A DNA stretch of 64,000 nt from NCBI RefSeq assembly GCF_018139145.2, contig NC_059471.1, positions 98,086,914 through 98,150,913 of the forward strand, written 5' to 3'. The notes under the pieces were generated by a model. It ran no database searches. It was not told where the DNA came from and worked only from the letters and a program-made list of their open reading frames with translations. The first letter of the stretch is position 1, and each line of letters opens with the position of its first letter. The position numbers and the translations under genes were made by a program. The stretch comes from Gymnogyps californianus (Eukaryota > Chordata > Aves > Accipitriformes > Cathartidae). This document shows, piece after piece, positions 10,797-21,619 of the stretch.

Positions 10797-13187
10797 GTAA
10801 GTACATTCATCTGCCGTTGCCTTCACAGGTATGTATGTGGGCCTGATTCTACTGACTGTAACTGCAGCAAGAGCATGTCTCCAGTTTAGGTATCAGACAG
10901 CGAATGTCTTGCTCTGGTACTATTACCAAAGTTGGAGCCTACTTTTTAATTTTTTCAGAGAAATCTATGGCAAAATAAAAAAGACTGCAAGTGAACTCTT
11001 GTGTTGGTGGAATAACCAGGAACCTGCTGCAAAGGCAGAGGGACAGTCATGCCCAGGAGCTGACTAGAACAGGACCAGGACTGGAACAGGAGCTAGCTTT
11101 GTCTAAATAGTCTTCTGACATTTATTTTATGCTACTTTGCCATGTGAATACAATTTCAAAGGAGTCTATCTGCCTCCTCAATAAAAGACCAATCATTTAG
11201 ACAACTTAAGAAGTGGAAAGCAAGTAACTCAATGACAGACACCTAGGGACATCTCCAGAATTTCTTGGTTGCAGATGACTGTGCAGTAGACTTAAAATGT
11301 TAGAAGTATAGCCGCAACTATTTGCACGTAATCCTATGTTTTTATAGTCACTTGATGAGAATGCAAAGGTTTTGTATCTTTACACCTGTTTGAATATCCA
11401 CTGGACCCTTAACTCTTTCTTTCGTCACGAGATGGGCAAAGCAACAAACATTTACTAGCATGACATTTGAAGTTACGGGTTTTTACCATTTGATGTGGTC
11501 TATTTGAAGTCCGCAGACCCCACTGTGCTGCGCTGGCTTGGCTGCAAGTGAGACCACAGATTCTCAAAGGGTGGAGTACAACCCTTCGTTTAAAAGCAGC
11601 TTTTAAGCCGCACAAGTTCTGGTCTTAGCAAGCAACAGAAAAGGTACGCTTGCAAAGACGGACAGAGTCTAGGGAAAGATTATTGTTCCCAGTGGACATC
11701 TGATAAATGCACCTCCGCTAACGAGCGTGCAAACTGACACCCAGTAACTTGCTACTTCTGTCCTGAACAGCAAGATGCCAGTGTAAACTGGCCCCCCGTG
11801 AGCGGAGGAACTGCGGCTACCCGGGAATCCCAGCAGAGGAGTGCAGGAAGGCTGGATGCTGCTTCAACGCTTCAGTCCCTGGCATTCCCTGGTGCTTTGC
11901 TCCTAAAGCAAAGAAAGGTAATATTTCTGCCAGAAACACTGCTTTAGAAACACACGTCTTTTCACCCCATTGCTGGATCTAGGAAAGGTAAAGCTGGGTC
12001 ACTGCCTACCAGACACTTCTAGGGGTGAATTTTGCCCCCTCTAGCCCCTGGGGCACAGCAGCAATTCCTCACCCCTTGGTATTTAGTTTTGCCTAACGGG
12101 CATGGTAAGGATTTGGGTGAACCTGCTGCCTGAAATTGGTATGGAGAAGGTCATCATGGCTGTCATATCTGCTCACTGACCTTACCTTCGTGGCCTGCCT
12201 TTTGTTTGTGAATTATGCACCAGGTAAACGGAGCATAAAGTAACACGACCTCCTTCCTTCCTTTGTTTTTGCTTTACGCAGTTATGAAAGTATGTCCCAA
12301 CGATCCTTACATCAGGGTAGACTGTGGCTTCCCCGGCATCACAGCTAAGGAGTGCGAACGGAGGGGATGCTGCTTCAGGGCACATCCCGCTGGTGTCCCC
12401 TGGTGCTTCTACCACCGCATGATGGAGGAAGGTAACGTCCTGCACGAGACATCGTCCCCCGCGTCCCCGTGGACACACCACAGCTCCTGGCAGGGTCCAT
12501 GCTGTGCCCAGGCTTGGTGTGCTGTGCCAGCCCGGCGCGGTGGGAGGCCATGCTTGAGGGAGTGAGCAGGACGGGGTCTCCCCACCTTCCTGGTGTGGGT
12601 GCAGAGCTTCCTCACCCAGGGCGTGAGCGGGGAAGAAGTGGCTAAATCCTAAAAAGACCGGCTTCTTGCACGGAGGGGTGGGTGTTGCCGATGCATCTGA
12701 GCCAGGCCCTTGTGGGCAATATGGCTGCACAGGTAGCCTGGGCTCAGGTGTGAGCTCAAGTCCTCAGCTAATGTGATGGTAGAGGTGCAGCTACCAAACT
12801 CACATCTACTTTATCACAAGAGATAAAAGGCTTTGCTTTAGAAATGTGGAATGACACTTACAGAAATTTTTGATCCCCTACTTCCATTTTTTTAATTAGG
12901 ATGGACTTTTCAGCATCTCTAATATAGATAACCGATAGCCTCAGCCAATTCCAACCCATCCCACAGTGTATTTTGTAATGGAAACAATTCACCATAATTT
13001 GGTTTTACTGATCTGAATCATAGTTAGGAAACATATGTACGGTTGGGGCGGGGGGGGAAGCAATTGCTAAAAATTTGCCTTTTTCATGTCCTGCATCTAG
13101 GCAAAACACTTCCTAGCATTTTGTGTAATTCATGGAGAAAACATGTCCCTTAATCTGCTTTTCCTCTTTACCTCCCCAGTTTGTTAA
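10715..13187 (+). CDS. TFF2: Trefoil factor 2, complete gene (four coding exons)
   Basis: This is a secreted mucosal peptide that stabilises mucus and promotes epithelial repair, typically made by gastric mucous neck cells. Coding exons join 10715-10796, 11771-11917, 12282-12431 and 13180-13187, all with GT-AG introns in phase 1. The product is 128 residues (human TFF2 has 129): a hydrophobic signal peptide (about residues 1-23), trefoil domain 1 (32-69) and trefoil domain 2 (81-118). Each domain has six cysteines in the trefoil pattern, including CGYPGI/CGFPGI, GCCF and PWCF. Extra cysteines at 30 and 128 match the pair that links the N- and C-terminal ends of TFF2, which argues for TFF2 over the single-domain TFF1 or TFF3. 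The start is set by the TATA box 60 bases upstream and by the signal peptide. An NAS glycosylation site is at residues 60-62. The mature peptide is rich in Arg/Lys. It lies tail to tail with ABCG1, as the TFF cluster does in human. Confidence 0.96.
11771..11917 (+). CDS. TFF2: TFF2 exon 2: first trefoil domain
   Basis: The acceptor is CCTGAACAG ending at 11770, and the donor is GTAATA at 11918. It codes for residues 28-76 and is symmetric phase 1-1, so it is a self-contained domain cassette. Cysteines are at 30, 32, 42, 52, 57, 58 and 69: six form the trefoil, and Cys30 is the extra one that in mammalian TFF2 pairs with the C-terminal cysteine. The conserved core reads NCGYPGI...GCCF...PWCF. 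Confidence 0.95.
12282..12431 (+). CDS. TFF2: TFF2 exon 3: second trefoil domain
   Basis: The acceptor is TTTACGCAG ending at 12281, and the donor is GTAACG at 12432. It codes for residues 77-126, again phase 1-1. Cysteines are at 81, 91, 101, 106, 107 and 118, with the motif DCGFPGI...GCCF...VPWCF. If the donor is ignored, the frame stays open to a stop near 12563; that reading has no family support. Confidence 0.95.
13180..13187 (+). CDS. TFF2: TFF2 exon 4: terminal Val-Cys and stop
   Basis: A long pyrimidine tract ending CCTCCCCAG (to 13179) is followed by TTTGTTAA. With the G carried over from exon 3 this reads GTT TGT TAA, that is Val, Cys, stop. Human TFF2 also ends with a short tail containing one cysteine that pairs with the extra N-terminal cysteine. 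An alternative acceptor at 13100 would add a longer tail with no family resemblance. Confidence 0.82.
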
Positions 13188-13412
13188 AGGAGAAACTTCC
13201 ATCAAGGACCTTGCGATCTTTGGACCTACTCCAACAGGAAACAACAGCTGGAGGTCCCCGTTCAGACTTCATAGTTTGCAACAGCTACGATTTTTATGTC
13301 ATTTTCACCTTGGATTGACTCCTTTCTGATGAAAAGTTACTTGCAGCTTTTATTCTTTCAGTAGGCTAGTACTGTGCAGGTTTTCAGAATAATAAAAGAA
13401 CTAAGACACAAT
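13188..13412 (+). other. TFF2: TFF2 3'UTR and poly(A) signal
   Basis: Non-coding sequence follows the stop. A canonical AATAAA lies at 13391-13396, and a GT- and T-rich stretch from about 13415 onward fits the downstream element. The cleavage position (about 13410) is estimated, not seen. Confidence 0.75.
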
Positions 13413-16400
13413 TCGTGAGTTCTCTGCTGTCTTTATTTTAAAGCTGTGTATTTCTCTGTTTCCCGGGAAATTCGGCATCTTAGCAACCCGCCGATGAAAG
13501 AGTAGTCACTAACACTTCCGAAAGGAACATGGCACTTAGCCTTTTGTGTTAGTTACACTTCACACTTGCAAGTGACTGCTTGCAGTTGTTAGCTGATATG
13601 TGGCTTCATGTGGGCCACTCGCCCTTCTGAATACTGAAAATATTCAGTGTTTCCCTTTATATAGCTACAGCTGTGGGTTTGGGCTTTTTTTTCCCCCTCG
13701 AGGCGTAGGGAAGGGTACCTTTGTTAGCTGACCACTGAGCTGGTCTGACTCAGACACCTCCTGCTCTCTGCATCACTGTGTCTCTGGTGCTGCCAATCCC
13801 TCGGTGCTACTACTATCGGGGCACGGAGTAGCTCAGGAAGGCAGGTACCCACCGGGTACCCTACCTAACCCAACACGGGCCCCGGCTGCTGGTGCAACAT
13901 GCAGCTGAATCACCGGGCATTCTCGCTGTTAACCAGCGTCCCCACAAGCGGGTCCCACGGGTCATGCTCAGGAAAAGTCTCTGCAACACTAAAAGCAAGA
14001 CACAGGTCCCCCTTGCCCTGACCTATACCTGAAATAGAGCGTGCTGTGGCTTGCCAGACACAGGAGAAGCTCCTGGTCTCCAGGCGAGCGTGGCTGCTTT
14101 CTCCTGGGTGTCTTTAATGCTTGGCACAGCAGCTCGAATGCTTTCCTGCTTCAGCTAAGTGAGAGCACAGTAAAGAGCCTCTAAGAGCACCGTTGGGAAC
14201 AAAATGGGTAATGAGCGATCGCTGCGGCAGCAAGCCGTGCTCAGGGCTTAGCAGGAAAGAACAGTTCTGCAGGGTTGTGCTGCAAGGAGAAAGAAAATGG
14301 TGGAGACGCATGCCTCCTTAGAGATTTCTCCAAGTACACTTTTGTGATGAGTAAGTTTATCCAAGCAGGTAAAAATTAGTCATTCATGTAACTTCATTAT
14401 CTCGCACTTACAATAGGCTCAATAATATGGTTTGAATATGGCAGGATATTGGTTGTAATATGAGCAATAAACTGACAAGTCTACTGAAGGTCTTTGAAAG
14501 TCTGCTGAGGAAAGTTTGGCACTGTAGCCCAGGTGCATTTGGAAGGCCTAAGCACAGTGTAGTCACGATAATACTGCACTGCAAAATCTGGTGCAACAAC
14601 TAGGTGCATTCACCAGGTAACGGGGCCTTCATAGGAGTCTTGCTGGGAGAAAGAATGAAAATTCAGCCACACTGAAAAAGGCAATCCTAATTAGTGCTGT
14701 GGGAAATCATCTGCAGGGACTGAAATTAGGCTGCCAGAGTCAGTGCTCTTCCAGGGCAGAGCCCTCACTGAGCCACATGTACTCACCAAAAGGCTTTTCC
14801 TTCTGCAGAGGCACGTGCCGACGTGCGCAGCACAGAGTGTAAGGGGGCATGTGGGTACTTCAGAGGGACAGGCTCAGATGGATAACTGCTTACTACTCTT
14901 GTCTCACCCTCCCAGATCTCTCCGTTAGGGCTGTGCCAGCGAGGCAGGCGCAGGTCAGTGGTCCTGCTGAGCTTCCCCTGCCACAGCGTACTGGGGCTGT
15001 GTTTGGCTTTGCAAGAAAAATTATGAACAGAAATGTCTTAGTAAGGGGGGGTGGGTACTGTGGTGTCCTCTGCTGCAAAACTTGTTTGGGAAACTCAGCC
15101 TGGCAAGGCACAGCAGCTGAAACTCCTGGGAACTGCTTGAGCCCCTCTGTTGAAGCGGTCTGCATGTTGGCGTGGAGAAAAACAGCAGTGACGGTGCAGG
15201 AAAGCCATGCTGACAGCAGTCTAGCCCCAAAGGGATGAAGCATGAAGGGCTGAACTTGCTCACTTGCTGTCCCTGGGCACGGTGTCCCCTGCAAAAACCA
15301 TTAACTGCTGTGTGCTGACCAGCAAACCATTCCCAACAGCATGCTAAGCCAAGGCACTGGGTCATGCAGTTGCTCTGGACATTTGAGGTTATAAACCAGA
15401 GTTAGTTGCTCATAGCACAAAGAATTATGACCTAAGGATCTGTCATCATCAGTAAGTCCTAAGGGACGATGGCTATTCTGGGAATTTACATGAAGTAAAT
15501 GCTTGAGGTCTCTCTATGTAGACTGTTATCCACACCCACCCAAATGCACTTGAAAAAACTGCCTAGAATTCTTAAAATTAACATTTTTGGTGATAAAACA
15601 AGCTGTCAAAAACAGAATAAAAGCCACAGCCACTGGGGATTTGAAGAAGGCAGGCAGAGCCAAGGTAGAGCAAAGTGAGATCCCAAAACAGAAATGCACA
15701 CCAAAGAGAGGCGTGCAGGACCTGCAGAGGTGTGGCTACAGAAGGAAGGACCTTCCTTTCCTCACCGTCAGGGTCACTCTGCGGGCTCCCCTCACCTGAG
15801 TCAGTCACCATGGGTCCCGTTCGCAGCCCTCAGAGAGAAAAAGACACCTCTGGGCTGAAAATCATCTGGCTAGTTCAGATGTCCCCAGCAGGGCGAATTG
15901 AACTGCCCAGAAAGGCCTCCTTCCTGCCCAGCTCCAAGGGGTGTCTAGACAAGCAGCTGTATGTATCTCCTCTCCTTCCTTGGGTTTTCCCATCAGTGCC
16001 TCTTGATGCTGGAGAGAGCCACTCAAGGGACAGGAGAGAGAGAGAGAGGTGGGGAACACCACTGCCCTGGCAGGGATTTCTGACTTGATGCTAGCTTTCC
16101 TAGCCAACCTCACGGCAGAGGCCCAAGAAAGACAAATCACTGCACGGGAACAGAGGTGTCCTGGCTGCTGGCAATTGATTGCCTTTTGGAGCTCACAGCC
16201 TGGCCAGCAGATAGACACAAGCAGATATGTGCAGTTCATTCATTTATATTGCATCAATAGATCAACAAGCTTCACTAGCTAAAGCAATTGAAATAGCTTC
16301 ACATTACTGGATTGTGTAAAGTCTGACCTTTTCTGTCCCTTCTTCATCTTTTTTTTTATTCTTTTTGCCTGTATGTAGCTCTACCCAGCACGAGAAAGAG

Positions 16401-16504
16401 AAATTAAAACAGAAACTTTAAAACTGTTTTTAGTGTTTCAGGCTGGTTACTTTACCCAATTAATCTGCATAATGGAAAGAAATCCGAGTGCACCCACACC
16501 ACCT
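13413..16504. other. Intergenic stretch, no gene seen
   Basis: I looked for further trefoil exons (codons for GCCF or PWCF next to CGYPG-like words) on both strands and found none. Frames here, such as 14893-15294 on the minus strand and 15675-16088 on the plus strand, overlap each other and show no domain. A short GA repeat lies near 16035-16048. Confidence 0.5.
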
Positions 16505-16615
16505 TGAGACTGATGGGTGGCCACACTGGGTCATTTCAGATGTTCATCTAGCCCTGTGTCCGTCAGTGACCAAAAGGGTCGTCTAGGAAGAGGTGCAGGA
16601 TAAGCATATAACGAG
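16505..16615 (-). mobile_element. Short CR1/L3-like LINE fragment
   Basis: The block 'CCACACTGGGTCATTTCAG...TCATCTAGCCC' followed by a 'CAGTGACCAAA' segment matches the anchor at the left end of copy A (near 2090-2160). It is therefore probably a third fragment of the same old repeat in the same orientation. It is short and diverged. Confidence 0.4.
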
Positions 16616-19600
16616 GCTTCTCTTCTAACAAAATGCAGGACTGTCACAAATGTGAATCAGTTTTAACAAGCAAATATGAGAAGCCCAAATGAAGACTTAC
16701 CCTTTGGATCTCTGCAACTCTGCTTGCACACCCACATTGCTGTACAGAGAGTGCTGAATAAGTAAGCAAAGTTCTGAATATTTTTCTGGGGGGAAAAAAA
16801 GTAGGTCAGCTACATGATTTTCCTCAGCAAAGGTGCTACCATAACAGGAATCAGTTCTCTGTGACACAAAGCATTTGTGCTGATGAGGCTGTTACGCAGA
16901 TAGTGAATGATGTTTAAAAATCACGAATGCCTGGTAGTCCTGAACTGTCTGTAATCACGGCAGCTGTGTGCAACCAATGCTTCAGCTTCTAATACAGGCT
17001 GAATAGAAAATGTTTGACATTGCAGATCGATTGCCTGTGTGGTTCTTCAGTGAGTAAGGATATTCTACTGTTTTTTAAAGCAATTGTAGCCAAGGAAAAG
17101 GTCTCAGAAATCGTTCATTTTGAAGCAATGCAGGAAAGCTGTATTTGGCTGACATGGAGAATTAACACGGGAGAAAACTAGGACAGACAAGGACCTCAGA
17201 GCAGATGGGTGCTGGCAACGAAGAACAAACCTGTAGCAATGTGAAAAAGGGATATAACTGAAAACACCTCCAAAAAGGTGTATTTTAATGTGCCCACTTA
17301 CTTCAGATCCCATTCCCAAGTGTCTCTGGAAAGGGTATGCTTCCTGCTACAGCTACTATCACACACCTCCTTTGGCAAAGCTCCCATTCAAAAGGAAGGT
17401 TTCAGACAAGGTGCTAAACAAAAGTGAAAAAGAATACAGAAACTGAAATTTTCCTCTGTTGAGAGCGGCTAAATCGCACGGTTCTGCCACAAGTCTCTAA
17501 CGAGCTACTGGTTTTACTGAAAGTTGAAAACTCGACCATGATGCCATTAAACAGCTTGGAAAGCAGAAGGTAAAACACAAGAACCAAACCTGATTCCCTG
17601 TGTTAAAACCAGGCAGAATGATGATCTCAAGACCCAGATTCAGTTTCCAGGAGGTTGCCCCTGCTGTCAGGCTGAGTCCAAAAAGGGGAACTCGCTGCTC
17701 TGAGGTGTGGGTTGCAAAACCTTCCTTATGAGCAAAGTTCAGGTGGGAGTTTCAGAAGCTCTCAGGTGAGAGTTTCCCAAGCAGCTTTCTGCCGGAGACC
17801 AAAGTCCTCTTTGGGCAGAACAGTCGATTATTACTCTGTAGACTTCTTTTTCCCCATCTGAACCTTCTTCTAAAGCATTTGAAAGCTGCCAGTGTCAGTA
17901 TACAAAACAGTGAGCCGCCCGACTACCTAAGACAGCATGCATGGTCCCTGTCCCAGTACACTCCACCAGGTACACCATGGGAGGATGAGACTACAAACGT
18001 GTCCTCAGTACTAGAAGACAATGGCCAAACAGATAAGACGTTGCTTTAAAGTATGTGTGCTGCCATGCGTAAAACATTCAAATGCCAGGACTAACTAGTA
18101 GCACTCACAGATGCTATAGAAGAGGATGCTGTTTTGTTCAAGTGTTTGCAGTCATTTGGTGCTGCTCCCCCTGCTAGTGAACGGTAAAGTTTCCGTGTGC
18201 CTATCAGAGGTGAGCAGGGTAAGAAAACAAAGTACTTTTCTGCTGGAGACTAGTGTATCTATTCATCTAGCTAGAATCGTGTGCTTTGTGAGCACCCTTT
18301 GAATACCCATTGTGGTAACCAGAAATTCCCCTCAGAGAAGACACGAGACAAAGACAGGCTCTGGCAGGGTCTTGCTCCCATCCGTCTCTGAGTTAGGTCT
18401 CCCAGGCTTCCTTCAACGTGCGCTTCTGCCTCTGAGCGTAACAAAATGTTGTTTTGGAAAACAGAAATTTTGAGGGATTTAATACTGAAATACCACAATC
18501 AAAATGAAACTCTGGAAGTCTTGAATCAAAATATTTCACTGCAGCTGAGCCAAACACCTTCATTGCTGAACTTCTTGCAGAAACTCTAGGAAATTCCCAG
18601 GGTTCAAAGCCCGTGAAAGTTAGTTGGGTATGACTAAACACAGGAGTGGACTGACGGTTGTTTGAAAGCAGGTATCATCAGCTTGATGATTTTGGTCTGT
18701 GGTGTTTCCAGGAAGCTTCATGAAAGGTAAATTTGGTAAGTAAAACCCAGCCAGGACACATGCACCTTCCTGCCACAAAGTAGGATTTCCCCTGCTTGTT
18801 ACCCTTTTTCAGACTTGGCATTACACCCCATCCAAGGGATGCTTCACCAAGACTTAGGATACGGGTTTCAACAAACAGGAGCAAAATCAAAAGCTTTACT
18901 GTAGCTTTTGTTTCTTCTCTAACTACTTTGGGGCCACTTTCTGATTCTTACGCAGGAGAAAGACAAAAAGCACCTGTAAGACTCTTGATAAAGCCATGAA
19001 ATCTACTTAATATTTGACTCAACAGATGCTGGTGGGGATGAGCAAGGTGGTCCTAGGAACAGGTGGAGCTTTATTCAACCTGCCCAGCAGAGCAGATGAA
19101 CTGGCAGTGGGACAAGAGAATGACTATGTGCTAGAAAGAAGTGGGTGGAAATGGTGCAACTCTGAGGGGTGTTTTTGCAGTCAGAGGCTGACAATGGATC
19201 AGCTTCATGTTTTGGTAATATTTTCCACCTGTGGAAGAGATCAAGTATTGACTTCCTTCTCAGCCTTCCTATGTGTGTGGGCACAGCCACAAAACTGAAA
19301 TGTCAGGCACCCAGCAATGCCATTGGACAAAGTTAACATTGCATAAAAAATTCACAGATCCTGAAAAAATCTTCAAGGCACAGGAAAAAAATAAAAGAAA
19401 CCAAGTAAGGCTAGGAAATTTAAAATGAAAAAAAGAAATTGATGCAATTAGTGCCAATTTGACTAATCCAGCCCCTGACAGCTTTTCTGCCCTAAATAGA
19501 GCTTGCAATATACACTTCCCCACCAAGCCCTTTATTAAGGCTCTCCCAAGATAAGACGTCAGTGCTAGTGACTGACAGCATGACAGCTGCTCATTGCTCA

Positions 19601-21329
19601 CCTGGGCACTGCACAGATCCTTGTATCCTCCCATGCTGAAAGAGGCGATCAGTCTTACTATAGCAGCTTCCCTGGCTTCCAATGCCTTTCAACCTGCATT
19701 AAGCAGCAGGTTTTTAATGGATAGCTATTAGAAAATACAACATAAAGTGTCCTTTATTTTCAAACGCTCTTTATTTTATGAATCCATTTGGAGTACACAG
19801 TGGATGGTAATTGCATGTGAGGTATATTAATTTTTGCAGTGTTGCTAATGAGTAGTTTATGGTTGGCTTATTTCATAGCATTAACTGTAATATAAAACAC
19901 TTAAAATTAATTTATGTTGCCACTCAGGCTACAAAGGACTCCCGTTCCTCCTCTTCCCTTCCTGATCTATGGACAGTTGGCATGGGGAGGCATCTAGTTT
20001 TTGGGACCATAATTCCTTCCATCTAGTATTACTTGCAGGTCTATAAAACATAACATAAAGTATGATCTCTGTTATCATTAGAAAATCATCTTGCCATTAA
20101 GTTTTGAAAAGGCAATCCTATTGTGTCCTTAGGGTAGTTTATCCTTTAAGCATCACTGCTCACGTTATCTACGACTGGACACTTAACTAACTTGTAAAAG
20201 TTACGGCTGTTATCCTTGAACTGTGGTGACCAATGCAGGTAATCTTGTTGCTGTGGTGGTCAGGAGGGGTGGCACAAGGACAGTGATGTTGCCTAGGCTT
20301 GACCTTAAGCCCAATACACAAACAGACAGCTTAATAGCATGAAGAGCCACCCAGCCAAACAAAGTATATGGCAAAGTAAGGGACACCTACACCGAAACCC
20401 TTCTGACACTGCTGTTCTTGGGGCCTTACACAGGTCGAGTTTTCTGCCCAAGAGTTTCCCTGCCAGTGCAATAGGAAGCAGCAGTCCCAATGCCTCATGG
20501 ACCGTATTTTGGGAGAGTGTTCAGAATGGCAGAAATAGTAAGCATGGCATTTCTTAGACAATGTGGACCTTCAGGAGAAACGTGAGGAAAAATACTGGCT
20601 TTTTAAACTAGCTGAAGAGACCTTTCATGATGACAGAAACGTGCAGAAGGCTGCAGAACATAGCACGGGTGTTGTGGCTGAACGAGGGAGAACGGTGTTT
20701 TGTAAAATGGGGAATGGACAGGTGTGACTGGCAGAAGAAAACACGGTTTCTCTTCGGCTGGGAACAAGGGAGGGGGAAATCTACACATTCCAGAGTGCTG
20801 AGCAGAAGGTAAAGAGGGAATGATCCTTTACTGCCTCCTGTAATGCAAGAGCATAGGGAACATCTGCTGACACTGGCAGGTAGCATGGTCAAGATGAACA
20901 GCAGGTAAGTCTGTGGAAGAAAAATCCATCAAAGGCAAGAAAATACAAAGATAATCCACTGGTTCGGGAAGTCCTCAAATTGCGTAGGGTTTGTCAGGGA
21001 AGCACCCCCTGATGCTTGCCCTGTTCTTGCGCTCTTCCCCGTGCGGTGCCGTTGTTCGCTGTCAGGTACTGCGCAATACAGACCTTTGCTCTGAGCCAAT
21101 GTGACCGCACTTAACGTTTTTAAGAATTTTTACTGCATATTTCTGTAACCTACCTGTATTGGGAGTTACCTCAAACTGCCACAATGCACATCTGAAACTG
21201 GCAATTCGATGCCCTTGCTGGCTGCCGGAACCTAGGAGCAGGCAGTGAAAACATGTCACCACCAATGCACCTGCCACTTCCCTTTGAGAGAGAACAGCAA
21301 CAAAGGCATCTGTCTGAAAATAATAACAC
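16616..21329. other. Intergenic stretch, no gene seen
   Basis: There is no recognisable protein domain, RNA gene or complete transposon. Near 19750-19780 the + strand has two TTTATT words (AATAAA on the minus strand), which could be an even more distal end for a minus-strand transcript, but nothing else supports that. Confidence 0.45.
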
Positions 21330-21335
21330 TTTATT
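21330..21335 (-). terminator. ABCG1: Candidate distal ABCG1 poly(A) signal
   Basis: AATAAA on the minus strand, preceded by an A-rich run and followed by T- and GT-rich sequence, looks like a real 3' end. If used by ABCG1 the 3'UTR would be about 8.5 kb. Several other AATAAA words exist between here and 29.85 kb (for example near 24.35, 25.73 and 26.25 kb), so the choice is open. Confidence 0.35.
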
Positions 21336-21579
21336 TGATTTTTTTTTTTTGTTACATTATCGTAAATGTTCTCTAGTCTCAGAAAACAAAGCCCTAGTTT
21401 GGAAAATAATGCACATACAAATCTCTTCTTATGGGTATTAACTATACAGAAATATACAAAGATTTCTCTATTATTGTAATATACCAACAGAATGCCCCAC
21501 ATCCCACATTTTTACTCAGGTCCACTGTACCAGTAAGCGTAAACTACAAAGGTAACAAGCAACCTGAAAAAGACATGGT

Positions 21580-21619
21580 TTATATAATATAATTATATAT
21601 AAGTGTGTATATATATATC
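21580..21619. repeat. TA-rich microsatellite
   Basis: Alternating TA and TATG words over about 40 bases (TATATAATATAATTATATAT then GTGTATATATATAT). It is a simple repeat likely to vary in length. Confidence 0.7.

Noticed and set aside
10974..11186. Two AATAAA words in TFF2 intron 1
   Set aside because: They lie inside an intron with intact splice sites; premature polyadenylation there is possible but unsupported.
12182..12730. 182-codon open frame on the minus strand
   Set aside because: It lies antisense across TFF2 exon 3 and its introns and has no domain; it is a shadow of the GC-rich, cysteine-rich exon.
21062..21502. 146-codon minus-strand frame
   Set aside because: It covers the poly(A)-signal candidate at 21330, has no recognisable domain and lacks splice context.
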